Part shown: piece after piece, positions 33,150 to 41,687 of the stretch | Layout of the letters: every line of letters starts with the position of its first letter | Numbering within the stretch: the first letter of the stretch is position 1 | Source: an uncultured Clostridia bacterium | GTDB taxonomy: Bacteria > Bacillota > Clostridia > Christensenellales > CAG-314 | Reading direction: 5' to 3' | Length of the DNA: 64,000 bases | Assembly (NCBI GenBank): GCA_947570215.1 | Contig: CANOTO010000005.1 | Coordinates: 1 to 64,000 of the forward strand | Notes under the pieces: model-generated | Database searches by the model: none | What the model saw: the letters and a program-made list of their open reading frames with translations, nothing else | What the model was told of the DNA's origin: nothing | Position numbers and translations under genes: made by a program

Positions 33150-33740
33150 ATGGTCGATATCGATTTGGCAAGACAAGAATTTACCGACATATTTACATCA
33201 CGCATAACCCGCCAAGGCGCGGACAAACTGTTGGAGTATCTAAACAGCAGCGACTTTTTCCGTGCGCCCGCTTCGGGACGATTTCATTTGGCTGCGGAAG
33301 GCGGCTTGTGTCAACATTCCGTCAACGTTTACAAGCGCTTGCTCGCCGTTGTCAAGGCGGAATACGGCGAAAACTATCAAAGCGTCGTATCAGACGAAAC
33401 AATCGCAATCTGCGGATTGCTTCACGACGTATGCAAGGTCAATTTCTACGCTGTGGACTACCGCAATTCCAAGGAAAACGGCGTTTGGGTCAAGGTGCCG
33501 TACTATCGCGTGGACGAACGGTTTCCGTACGGGCACGGCGAAAAGTCGGTATTTATATTGTCGCAGTACGTACGCTTGACGGCGGAAGAAGCGATGGCAA
33601 TCAATTGGCATATGGGCGGGTTCGACGACCGAGTTCGCGGCGGCAGCTTTTCGCTGTCGGAAGCGTACTCCAAGTACAAGCTTGCGTTGCTTATGCACAT
33701 AGCGGATATTTCCGCCACTTATTTGGACGAAGAACGTTAG
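33150..33740 (+). CDS. HD domain phosphohydrolase
   Basis: The 196-residue protein is a stand-alone HD domain with metal-binding motifs CQHSVNVYKR and LLHDVCKVNF, plus HMGGFDDR and HIADISATY further on. It resembles the HD part of YhaM-type exonucleases without the OB-fold, and also HDIG-type nucleotidases. The substrate is unknown. AAGGAG precedes the ATG. It lies between the deoxyinosine glycosylase and pepT genes, probably co-transcribed with the first. Confidence 0.82.
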   Translation: MVDIDLARQEFTDIFTSRITRQGADKLLEYLNSSDFFRAPASGRFHLAAEGGLCQHSVNVYKRLLAVVKAEYGENYQSVVSDETIAICGLLHDVCKVNFYAVDYRNSKENGVWVKVPYYRVDERFPYGHGEKSVFILSQYVRLTAEEAMAINWHMGGFDDRVRGGSFSLSEAYSKYKLALLMHIADISATYLDEER

Positions 33741-33840
33741 CCTGCGCATTTCGCTTTTGCTCCGTTTTGTTTACGCGCAAAGGCGTACAAGCGGAACGTA
33801 CTCGCTTCGGGCGCAGACGAGAGTGTTAAGGAGAATATTT

Positions 33841-35061
33841 ATGAATAATCAATTATTGGAAAGATTTTTACGCTACGTCAAGATAGATACGGAATCCGTC
33901 CCCGACGTAGAACAATTTCCCAGCTCCGACAAGCAGAAAAACTTGTTAAAGCTACTGCTTGACGAGCTGAAAGCTATGGGCGTAGCCTGCCGAATGGACG
34001 ACAAGTACGGCTATGTTTACGCGTCCATTCCCGCTAACACAAGGGGCAAGTACAAGCTCGGTTTTATCGCGCACGTGGATACCAGCTCCGCCGTGTCGGG
34101 TAAGGACGTCAATCCGATAATAACCGAAAACTACGACGGCAAGGATATCCCCCTTGCGCAAGGGCGCGTTTTATCTCCCGACGAATTTGCCGAATTGTCT
34201 TGTCATGTCGGCAAGACGATTATCTCTTCCGACGGAACAACGCTTCTCGGCGCTGACGACAAGGCGGGCGTAGCGGTAATTATGCAGGCGGTGCAAACGC
34301 TTGTCAATAACCCCGAAATCAAGCACGGAGAGCTGCGCATAGCGTTTACTCCGGACGAAGAAGTGGGACGCGGTACGGACTTTTTCGACGTCAAGGGCTT
34401 CGACGCGGACGGCGCGTACACCGTGGACGGCGGCGGCTTGGGCGAGCTGGAATACGAAAACTTCAACGCTGCGGGCGTAAAAGTAACGGTTGTCGGCAAG
34501 TCGGTTCACCCGGGTACTGCCAAGGGTGTAATGATTAACGCCAATTTGGTGCTTATGGAATTGCAGTCTCTTTTGCCCGTGTTCCAAAACCCAATGTATA
34601 CCGAAGGCTACGAAGGCTTCTTCCATCTTGACAGTATGCGCGGCGAATGCGACTGCGCTTGCGCAAATTATATCATTCGCGACCACGACAGGACTAAATT
34701 CGAACAAAAGAAGACGTTGTTTGCCGCCGCTGTAAAATTTCTCAACGACAAGTACGGTCATGGTACGGTAACGGCGGAGATAAAGGACAGCTACTACAAT
34801 ATGAAGGAGAAGATTCTTCCGCATATGCACCTTGTCGACAACGCCGTAGCGGCGATGCTGAGAGCGGATGTTATTGCAAAGGAAGTTCCTATCCGCGGCG
34901 GAACGGACGGCGCGCGTTTAAGCTACGAGGGGCTTCCCTGCCCCAACCTGTTTACGGGCGGCTACAACTTCCACGGCAGGTACGAATATATTCCGTTGGA
35001 AGATATGAATAAGGCGTTGGAAGTAGTGTTGAATCTTGTTGATATTTACAAGGACAGATAA
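33841..35061 (+). CDS. pepT: Peptidase T (tripeptidase)
   Basis: PepT removes the N-terminal residue from tripeptides and uses two zinc ions. The 406 residues show the M20 metal and catalytic motifs HVDTSSAVSG, LLGADDKAGVA, TPDEEVGRG and the C-terminal IRGGTDGARLSYEGLPCPNLF, which is diagnostic of PepT. ATG 33841 with AAGGAG upstream is chosen over an upstream in-frame ATG at 33757, since the intervening residues are not family-like. It is cytoplasmic. Confidence 0.95.
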   Translation: MNNQLLERFLRYVKIDTESVPDVEQFPSSDKQKNLLKLLLDELKAMGVACRMDDKYGYVYASIPANTRGKYKLGFIAHVDTSSAVSGKDVNPIITENYDGKDIPLAQGRVLSPDEFAELSCHVGKTIISSDGTTLLGADDKAGVAVIMQAVQTLVNNPEIKHGELRIAFTPDEEVGRGTDFFDVKGFDADGAYTVDGGGLGELEYENFNAAGVKVTVVGKSVHPGTAKGVMINANLVLMELQSLLPVFQNPMYTEGYEGFFHLDSMRGECDCACANYIIRDHDRTKFEQKKTLFAAAVKFLNDKYGHGTVTAEIKDSYYNMKEKILPHMHLVDNAVAAMLRADVIAKEVPIRGGTDGARLSYEGLPCPNLFTGGYNFHGRYEYIPLEDMNKALEVVLNLVDIYKDR

Positions 35062-35115
35062 CAAAATGCCGTTTAAGTCGAAACGGCTCGTCAATCGAAT
35101 GTTGTGGGGGTTTAT

Positions 35116-35844
35116 ATGAACAATTATATACTACGTCGTATTCCTTTGTCGGATACGCTCAATCTGCGCGATCTCGGCGGATATGCGGCAAAAAACGGCG
35201 GAATCACGCGTTGGAACGCGTTTTTGCGTTCGGCATGTCCCAACAGTCTGTCGGAATGTGACGGCGAAATATTGCGCGGCTTGGGCGTTACGGACGTAAT
35301 CGACCTGCGCGGCGGCGGTAACGCCGACGAAGTAATGCGCGGTTACGAATCTTTACCTTTTATCGACGTTCACCGTATACCGATAGGAGACGAATCTGTG
35401 CCTAAAACGGCTTCGGAAGTTCCCTACGGTTATCTTAGAATGGCCGAGTATTGCAATATACCGCAGGTGTTCCGCATTTTGGCGGATAGCCGCGGCGGTG
35501 TAATATTCCATTGCTTTGCGGGTAAGGACCGCACGGGAGTGGTAGCGGCAATGCTGTTAATGCTTGCGGGAGTCGCGGACGAGGACATAATTGCCGACTA
35601 TACGTTGACATATGCGTATTTTATCAAACGTCTGCGCGCGGATTTTTCTCGCAGCGACGCCGAACCTAACGTGTTCAAGCCGCTGCCCGACCATATGGAA
35701 GGCTTTATCCGTCTTTTCCGCGAAAAGTACGGCGATGTTCGCAGTTATCTGTTGCAAAAAGGCGTAACGGAAGGACAATTGCAAAGCATACTTAACAAAT
35801 TCGTAACGCGTCGGAATAATTATGAAAAAAAAGATACTTATTAA
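35116..35844 (+). CDS. Tyrosine/dual-specificity protein phosphatase-like protein
   Basis: The 242-residue protein has the family opening NLRDLGGYAAKNG, the acid loop region VIDLRGG and the P-loop HCFAGKDRTG, where Cys and Arg are the catalytic pair. This is the Tyr_phosphatase_3/PtpB-like branch, several members of which also act on phosphoinositides. ATG 35116 follows GGGGG; a GTG four codons upstream is possible. The substrate is unknown. It stands alone after pepT. Confidence 0.85.
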   Translation: MNNYILRRIPLSDTLNLRDLGGYAAKNGGITRWNAFLRSACPNSLSECDGEILRGLGVTDVIDLRGGGNADEVMRGYESLPFIDVHRIPIGDESVPKTASEVPYGYLRMAEYCNIPQVFRILADSRGGVIFHCFAGKDRTGVVAAMLLMLAGVADEDIIADYTLTYAYFIKRLRADFSRSDAEPNVFKPLPDHMEGFIRLFREKYGDVRSYLLQKGVTEGQLQSILNKFVTRRNNYEKKDTY

Positions 35845-35926
35845 AATAAGGCTTAAAAACATAGTAATTCTTTACGCGGTAATGTTCGTCGTTTGGGAAT
35901 GCGTATGGCATATATCTCATTCGTAA
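35822..35926 (+). CDS. Possible 34-residue membrane microprotein
   Basis: A short frame overlaps the end of the phosphatase gene in another register. It encodes a basic N-terminus (MKKKILIKIRLKN) followed by one hydrophobic segment, the layout of single-pass microproteins. The ribosome site is weak. This may be chance. Confidence 0.25.
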   Translation: MKKKILIKIRLKNIVILYAVMFVVWECVWHISHS

Positions 35927-36148
35927 TTGATTTGGAAGTAGAGATTGATTAGCGTAATCGTATTAGTAATAAGGCAAACGAAAAGCCCGCAATGATATTT
36001 GCGGGCTATATTTTATACTGTATGTTTTCCTAATGTTGCAGAAACGAGCAAGACGAAGCGGACGCGGATTTTGCGACATAGGTGTACTAAGCGTGCGCGA
36101 CATGGCAAAAACGTAAGTCCAACAAAGTATTGCGAAGTTTATCCAACC
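35927..36148. other. Intergenic region between convergent genes
   Basis: A hairpin at 35984-36007 is listed separately. The remaining sequence up to the end of fba shows no credible gene or known RNA. Confidence 0.5.
35984..36007 (-). terminator. Terminator hairpin between the phosphatase and fba genes
   Basis: AGCCCGCAA (35984-35992) pairs with TTGCGGGCT (35999-36007). On the minus strand it is followed by TTTTCG, and on the + strand by ATATTTTAT, so it may act both ways. Confidence 0.65.
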
Positions 36149-37084
36149 TTAGGCTTTGTTGGCGGAGCCGAGCACGTTGACAATCTTGTGCTTTACCATT
36201 TCCTTCATCATAGCGCGCGCGTCGCCCAAGTATTGACGGGGGTCGAAGTGCGACGGATTCTCCGCAAAGTGCTTACGTATAGCCGCCGTAAACGCTACGC
36301 GCAGGTCGGAATCGATATTGATTTTGCATACCGCCATTTTAGCTGCTTTCATTAGTTCGCTTTCGGGTATGCCGATTGCGTCGGGCATACTTCCGCCGAA
36401 TTGATTGACGATTGCAACCTTGTCCTGCGGAACGGACGAAGCGCCGTGCAGAACAATGGGGAAGTTGGGCAGACGTTTGCCGATTTCTTCCAAAATGTCA
36501 AGGCGAAGCTTCGGGTCTTGACCGGGCTTGAACTTGTATGCGCCGTGAGAAGTACCGATAGCGATAGCAAGGCTGTCTATTCCCGTACGCGCGGTAAATT
36601 CTTCAACTTCGTCGGGGCTTGTAAATAACGCGTCCTTGGCTTCTACTTTTACGTCGTCTTCTACGCCCGCAAGCTTACCGAGCTCGGCTTCTACGACTAC
36701 GCCGTGCGCATGCGCGTATTCTACTACTTGACGTGTAATAGCAATGTTTTCTTCCCAAGGCTTGCTCGAAGCGTCAATCATTACGGACGTAAACCCGCCG
36801 TCGATGGAAGCCTTGCATATTTCGAAGTCCGCGCCGTGGTCAAGATGCATAGCAATGGGAATATCCGTTGTTTCCGCCGCCGCTGCAACCAAGTGTTTAA
36901 GATAAACGGGATTGGCGTATTTGCGCGCGCCTGCCGATACCTGCAATATAACGGGCGAACGGCATTCGTTGGCAGCTTCCACGATAGCCTGAATCATTTC
37001 CATATTGTTGACGTTAAACGCGCCTATCGCGTAGCCTTCTTTGTAGGCTTTGGCAAACATTTCTTTAGTTGTAACAAGGGGCAT
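36149..37084 (-). CDS. fba: Class II fructose-1,6-bisphosphate aldolase
   Basis: The enzyme splits fructose-1,6-bisphosphate into two triose phosphates using zinc. The 311 residues show the start MPLVTTKEMFAKAYKEGYAIG, zinc-ligand regions MHLDHGADFE and IGTSHGAYK, and the substrate loop LHGASSVPQD. GGAGG precedes the start. It is divergent from gap with a 203-base shared regulatory region. Both serve lower glycolysis. Confidence 0.95.
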   Translation of the reverse strand: MPLVTTKEMFAKAYKEGYAIGAFNVNNMEMIQAIVEAANECRSPVILQVSAGARKYANPVYLKHLVAAAAETTDIPIAMHLDHGADFEICKASIDGGFTSVMIDASSKPWEENIAITRQVVEYAHAHGVVVEAELGKLAGVEDDVKVEAKDALFTSPDEVEEFTARTGIDSLAIAIGTSHGAYKFKPGQDPKLRLDILEEIGKRLPNFPIVLHGASSVPQDKVAIVNQFGGSMPDAIGIPESELMKAAKMAVCKINIDSDLRVAFTAAIRKHFAENPSHFDPRQYLGDARAMMKEMVKHKIVNVLGSANKA

Positions 37085-37159
37085 AAATATTCCTCCGAAT
37101 ATAGATAGATTTTATATCGCGGCAAAGGTTTTTTATAACGTATTTGCTATATCAATTCG

Positions 37160-37188
37160 TTGTCAAACCGATTGCTCTGTGATATAAT
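37160..37188 (+). promoter_or_regulatory. Promoter of gap in the fba-gap divergent region
   Basis: TTGTCA (37160-37165), 17-base spacer, TATAAT (37183-37188). A minus-strand TTGACA overlaps the same -35, so fba and gap transcription may compete. Confidence 0.8.
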
Positions 37189-37287
37189 AGCATAGGTATT
37201 GTAGCACAGTCTTTATTTTTAGTAAAGTGGTAAATAAGGATTGCTACCCCAAATTAAAGAAAATTATTTTTCGGAGGTAAACTCACA

Positions 37288-38358
37288 ATGGCAAAGAAAA
37301 ACGTAAGAGTTGCAATCAACGGATTCGGTCGTATCGGACGTCTTGCTTTTCGTCAAATGTTCGGAGCAGCCGGCTACGAAATCGTAGCTATCAACGACCT
37401 TACAAGCCCCAAAATGCTTGCTCATCTGTTGAAGTACGACACGGCTCAGGGCAACTACGCCGCTATGGGACACGTAATTTCCAGCAAAGAACCCACCTAC
37501 GCCGAAGACGGCAAGACGATTACGGCGCCCGGCTCCATTACGGTAGACGGCAAGGAAATCACCATCTACGCCGAGCCCAAGGCAATCAACCTTCCTTGGA
37601 AAGCGTTGGACGTAGACGTAGTGTTGGAATGCACCGGCTTCTATTGCAGCAAGGACAAGAGCCAAGCTCATATCGACGCAGGCGCGAAGAAAGTTATCAT
37701 TTCCGCTCCCGCAGGCAAGGACCTTCCCACCGTCGTTTACGGCGTGAACGAAGATATCTTGAAAGCAAGCGATACCATTATTTCCGCCGCCAGCTGCACG
37801 ACGAACTGTCTTGCTCCCATGGCTAAGGCTCTTAACGATTACGCTCCTATCGAGTCCGGTATTATGATTACCGTTCACGCATACACGGGCGATCAAATGG
37901 TTTTAGACGGACCGCACCGCAAGGGCGACCTTCGCAGAGCCCGCGCAGCCGCTCAAAATATCGTTCCCAACACAACGGGCGCGGCTAAGGCTATCGGACT
38001 TGTTATTCCCGAACTCAACGGCAAGCTTATCGGATCCGCTCAACGCGTTCCCGTATGCACCGGTTCGACCACGATTTTGGTTGCGGTAGTCAAGAGCAAC
38101 AAGGAAGTTACTCCCGATTCCATCAACGCATATATGAAGAGCGTAGCAAGCGAATCCTACGGATATAACGAAGATATGATCGTATCTTCCGACGTTATCG
38201 GTATGCGCTACGGCAGCCTGTTCGACGCTACGCAAACAATGGTTAAGCAAATTGCCGACGACACTTACGAAGTACAGGTTGTTTCGTGGTACGACAACGA
38301 AAACAGTTACACGACTCAAATGGTTCGTACCATCAAGTACTTTGCCGAACTCAAATAA
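37288..38358 (+). CDS. gap: Glyceraldehyde-3-phosphate dehydrogenase (phosphorylating)
   Basis: GapA oxidises glyceraldehyde-3-phosphate to 1,3-bisphosphoglycerate with NAD. The 356 residues carry the NAD-binding start [16 protein letters not shown], the catalytic SCTTNCLAP with its Cys, HAYTGDQ and the C-terminal WYDNENSY. It is about 20 residues longer than usual, mainly around [20 protein letters not shown] (residues 61-80). CGGAGG precedes the ATG. A strong terminator follows. Confidence 0.96.
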   Translation: MAKKNVRVAINGFGRIGRLAFRQMFGAAGYEIVAINDLTSPKMLAHLLKYDTAQGNYAAMGHVISSKEPTYAEDGKTITAPGSITVDGKEITIYAEPKAINLPWKALDVDVVLECTGFYCSKDKSQAHIDAGAKKVIISAPAGKDLPTVVYGVNEDILKASDTIISAASCTTNCLAPMAKALNDYAPIESGIMITVHAYTGDQMVLDGPHRKGDLRRARAAAQNIVPNTTGAAKAIGLVIPELNGKLIGSAQRVPVCTGSTTILVAVVKSNKEVTPDSINAYMKSVASESYGYNEDMIVSSDVIGMRYGSLFDATQTMVKQIADDTYEVQVVSWYDNENSYTTQMVRTIKYFAELK

Positions 38359-38381
38359 TAACGCAGTTTACGTTTGATTTT

Positions 38382-38412
38382 ATTCCCGCGGATATTCCGC
38401 GGGAATTTTTTT
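38382..38412 (+). terminator. Intrinsic terminator of gap
   Basis: ATTCCCGCGGA (38382-38392) pairs with 38396-38406 and is followed by seven T. Confidence 0.92.
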
Positions 38413-38463
38413 GCCAATGTAACATTTTGTTGCAAAAGGTCGTTTTTTAATAGACGTTTTTGT

Positions 38464-38492
38464 TTGCTTTATTTTTATTAAAGATATATAAT
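38464..38492 (+). promoter_or_regulatory. Promoter of the second MATE gene
   Basis: TTGCTT (38464-38469), 17-base spacer, TATAAT (38487-38492). Confidence 0.75.
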
Positions 38493-38556
38493 AATGTCGT
38501 TTTCGAAAAAACGGAAATGAATAAATTTTTTACGCGTTTGTAACGTAAGGAGAACA

Positions 38557-40032
38557 ATGCAGTCAAAAGTCGGCAAGTACGAGAAGAACCTAACGGTCGG
38601 TCCCATATTTACGCAGTTGATTATTTACGCGTTGCCTTTAATGGCGACGAACATTTTGCAACTGCTTTTTAATTTTACCGACGTAATGGTGCTTGGTATT
38701 GCGGGCTATGACGTAGGCTCCGTCGGCGCTACAAACGCGCTTATCAATCTTATCATCGGGCTGTTCGTAGGTCTGTCGGTCAGCGCAAACGTGCTTGTGG
38801 CTCGGTTTGTTGGGTCGGGCGAAAAGGATCGCGCCGAAAAAGTTGTCGGTATGTCTATGCTTATTGCCGTTGTAGTAGGCGTAGTCCTTGCCGTAGTCGG
38901 TTTCTTTTGCGCAAGGATATTTTTGTCTTGGATGGCTTGTCCGTCCAATTTGTTAGACGACGCTACTACGTATATGCAGATATACTTTATCGGTATGCCG
39001 ATAATTTTACTGTACAATTTTTGCGCTTCCATTATGCGCGCCGTAGGCGACACGTTGCGTCCGCTTATTTATTTGGTGATTGCGGGAATATTCAACGTCG
39101 GACTTAACTTTATGCTGACCTATTGGCTTCGGTTAGGCGTTGTCGGCGTTGCGGTGGCGACGGTTACGTCGCAGCTTATTTCTGTAACGTTGGCGTTGGT
39201 CAGCATTATTCGCAGCAAAGGCTACGCTCATTTGGATTTTAAGAAAATACGCATTTTCAAGGCGGAATTTCTCGAAATGCTAAAAATCGGTTTGCCCGCC
39301 GGGCTTCAAGGCTGTTTGTTTTCGCTTTCCAACGTAGTAATTCAGTCGTCAGTCAATTCCTTCGGCGACGTTGCGGTAAACGGCAATACGATAGCTTCGC
39401 AATTCGACGGATTGATTTATAACGCAACGGACGGAATTTCGCTGTCTTGTATGGCATTCGTCAGTCAAAATCTCGGCGCAAAAAAGATCGACCGCATTAA
39501 ACGCACCGTTTGGCAGTCGCTGCTTGTTTCAACGGTTGTAGGCATAATAACGGGCGCAATCGTTTTGCTTTTGCTGCGTCCCGTCGCAAGTATAATGACG
39601 GACAATCCTGCCGAAGTGGAATATGCGTGGAATAGGGCGGTAATAGTGTCGACTACGCATTTTATTTGCGGGCTTATGTACGTAATGAGCAACACTATGC
39701 GCGGACTGGGCAAGTCTACGTCGGCTATGGTTGTGTGCCTTTCGGGCAGCTGTCTGTTCCGAATACTGTGGGTTAATACCGTATGCCGTTTTGTCAATAC
39801 TCCGGCAGCATTATATTGGGTGTATCCTGTCAGTTGGGTGCTTACTTTCGCGATATTCCTAATTATGTATTTCCCCACGCTCAAACGCGTATCCGCCAAG
39901 TTGAACGCTTCCGTCGCGCTTACAACGGCGGATATAACTGCAATAGCGGAAGCGGACGGCAAGCTAACGTCCGCAGTGGACGGAGAAGCCGCAAAAAGCT
40001 GCGACAATTCGGACGCGAACGCGGACGCTTGA
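38557..40032 (+). CDS. MATE family efflux transporter (second)
   Basis: The 491-residue protein has about twelve transmembrane helices with the MATE pattern (LPLMATNILQLLFNFTDVMVLG; GLPAGLQGCLFSLSNVVIQ) and an acidic, Ala-rich tail (about 455-491). It is only distantly similar to the MATE protein at 31168. Unlike that gene it has a normal AAGGAG ribosome site and leader. The consensus promoter of the next gene overlaps its stop codon. Confidence 0.9.
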   Translation: MQSKVGKYEKNLTVGPIFTQLIIYALPLMATNILQLLFNFTDVMVLGIAGYDVGSVGATNALINLIIGLFVGLSVSANVLVARFVGSGEKDRAEKVVGMSMLIAVVVGVVLAVVGFFCARIFLSWMACPSNLLDDATTYMQIYFIGMPIILLYNFCASIMRAVGDTLRPLIYLVIAGIFNVGLNFMLTYWLRLGVVGVAVATVTSQLISVTLALVSIIRSKGYAHLDFKKIRIFKAEFLEMLKIGLPAGLQGCLFSLSNVVIQSSVNSFGDVAVNGNTIASQFDGLIYNATDGISLSCMAFVSQNLGAKKIDRIKRTVWQSLLVSTVVGIITGAIVLLLLRPVASIMTDNPAEVEYAWNRAVIVSTTHFICGLMYVMSNTMRGLGKSTSAMVVCLSGSCLFRILWVNTVCRFVNTPAALYWVYPVSWVLTFAIFLIMYFPTLKRVSAKLNASVALTTADITAIAEADGKLTSAVDGEAAKSCDNSDANADA

Positions 40033-40057
40033 CATATAATATTGAAGGTAGTATAAT
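40029..40057 (+). promoter_or_regulatory. Perfect consensus promoter overlapping the MATE stop codon
   Basis: TTGACA (40029-40034), 17-base spacer, TATAAT (40052-40057), a full match to the SigA consensus. The predicted start near 40064 coincides with the first base of the leader's closing helix. Confidence 0.88.
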
Positions 40058-40063
40058 GCACTC

Positions 40064-40140
40064 GTAACGGCGTTTTCCGTTTACGGAAGAATAGTTTAGC
40101 CCGAAATAGGCTAAAATAACGTGAAGATAAAACGCGTTAC
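40064..40140 (+). ncRNA. Structured 5' leader (candidate cis-regulatory RNA) of the CvpA-like gene
   Basis: A 12-bp closing helix forms between GTAACG plus CGTTTT (40064-40069, 40071-40076) and AAAACG plus CGTTAC (40129-40140), with one bulged G. It encloses CCGT/ACGG (40077-40086) and TTTAGCC/GGCTAAA (40095-40115). The ribosome site is 22 bases downstream. No known riboswitch class is recognised. Confidence 0.58.
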
Positions 40141-40177
40141 AGAGTGTCATATTACACGATAGGAGAACGACATTATA

Positions 40178-41449
40178 ATGAAATTAGATATTTATATCCT
40201 TATCGTAACGATAACGACCGTAGCGGTAGGTCTGTTGTTGGGACTTCTGCGCGGTTCGCGTCGTGCGGTTCTGCGTTTACTGCTGGTTTTGCTGTGCGTA
40301 GTAGGCGCGTATTTTTTGAAGGATGTCGTAACGGGACTTCTTATGAAGACCGATATTCAAGGACAAACGGTAGAGCAAATGATTATCGGTATGTTGCCCG
40401 CCGAAATGCAGGGAATGGGCGACGCAATAATACCGTTGGTAACGGTTATTATTTCCGTCGTATCTTTCTTACTTTGCTTCGGACTGCTTTTGTTCGTCAC
40501 TTGGGCTATTTTGTTCCCAATATTGAAGATTTTCGTCAAGAAGGGCAAGAAAAAGCACGCTATTATCGGCGGAGTAGTAGGCGCGGTTCAAGGCGTAGCG
40601 GTAGCGTTCGTAATGTGCGTAATTCTAAACGGATTGTTTGTCAACGTCGGTAACGTAATGGCGGCTATGGAGAATGAGCAGCCGGAAACCAACGCGTCGA
40701 TATTCCTTGCGACGGAAGCAGGCGGCAATGCGTCGGGCGACGGTCAACAGCCCGCCGCCGATATCAGCCAATTGATTACGTCGATTAACGAGTATAAGCA
40801 GTCGGGCATAAGCAAAATGTACAGCAAATTCGGCGACAAGGCTTTCGACTTGGTTGCTTCGGTTAAAATGACTAACGAAGACGGCGAAATGGAAAAAATT
40901 ACGCTAAAGGGGCAGATGGACGCGGTATCCGGCTTGCTCAAATTAGCTAAAAACGCCGAAAAATTCAGCAATATCAACTTCGGTACGAACGGCATAGTAG
41001 GCTGCGCCGACGGCATCAAGGAAGTTTTCGATATGTTGGACGATATTAACAAAAATCTCAACGACGAGTCGCGCAAAACGCTCAACAGAGTAGTGGAAAG
41101 CGTAGCGGAAAGTATGCTGCCGCCAGACCTTCCCATAGACGTTACGGTAATAGATTTTACTACGGTTGACTTCGCCGCCGAAGGACAGATTATAACCGAC
41201 CTTTCCGTATACGCCTCTAAAACCGATGCCATAACGGAGCAGGACGCGGAAAACATAGTAAAGAAGGTGACGGAAAGCAACCTTATTATCCCTCTGCTTA
41301 CCAGCGCGGGCGATATCGATTTGAAATTAGGCGACGAGCAGAAAGCTAAGGCTTCGGAAATAATCGCCAAGTACGAAGCGGACAATACCTACGACGCGGC
41401 GAAGATTGCTCAGGTCAAGGACTTTTTGGGACTTAACGCCGCCAATTAA
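40178..41449 (+). CDS. CvpA-like membrane protein with long extracytoplasmic tail
   Basis: The 423-residue protein has four transmembrane helices in the first 160 residues, in a layout like CvpA/colicin V production proteins (LLLGLLRGSRRAVLRLLLVLL; KKHAIIGGVVGAVQGVAVAFV). A soluble acidic and helical region of about 260 residues without recognised domains follows. Relation to CvpA is tentative. GGAG lies 12 bases before the ATG. The gene is monocistronic, with a strong promoter, folded leader and terminator of its own. Confidence 0.65.
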   Translation: MKLDIYILIVTITTVAVGLLLGLLRGSRRAVLRLLLVLLCVVGAYFLKDVVTGLLMKTDIQGQTVEQMIIGMLPAEMQGMGDAIIPLVTVIISVVSFLLCFGLLLFVTWAILFPILKIFVKKGKKKHAIIGGVVGAVQGVAVAFVMCVILNGLFVNVGNVMAAMENEQPETNASIFLATEAGGNASGDGQQPAADISQLITSINEYKQSGISKMYSKFGDKAFDLVASVKMTNEDGEMEKITLKGQMDAVSGLLKLAKNAEKFSNINFGTNGIVGCADGIKEVFDMLDDINKNLNDESRKTLNRVVESVAESMLPPDLPIDVTVIDFTTVDFAAEGQIITDLSVYASKTDAITEQDAENIVKKVTESNLIIPLLTSAGDIDLKLGDEQKAKASEIIAKYEADNTYDAAKIAQVKDFLGLNAAN

Positions 41450-41490
41450 AGGTAAAGTAAATACTGATAATCAGCGAAAATTTTCGCTGC

Positions 41491-41524
41491 GGAAATCTCC
41501 CGATATTCGGGAGATTTCCTTTTT
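41491..41524 (+). terminator. Intrinsic terminator of the CvpA-like gene
   Basis: GGAAATCTCCCGA (41491-41503) pairs perfectly with 41507-41519, followed by five T. Confidence 0.92.
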
Positions 41525-41615
41525 GCTAAACTCAGCGTCCAAACGCTTTTGTGTTTTTATTTATGCCCGCTTGCAAAAGGCTATCGAATCTTTGCAAAAA
41601 TTTTTCGTATAACTA

Positions 41616-41644
41616 TTGTAATCAGCGCAAAAAAGTGTTAAAAT
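41616..41644 (+). promoter_or_regulatory. Promoter of the nucleoside phosphorylase gene
   Basis: TTGTAA (41616-41621), 17-base spacer, TAAAAT (41639-41644). Confidence 0.65.
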
Positions 41645-41687
41645 ATAGTCTCTTTTTAATAAATTTATAATAAGGAAAATCTAATTT

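Noticed and set aside
36000..36355. 118-codon + strand frame overlapping the end of fba
   Set aside because: Most of it is antisense to fba, with an Arg-rich, feature-poor translation and no ribosome site.
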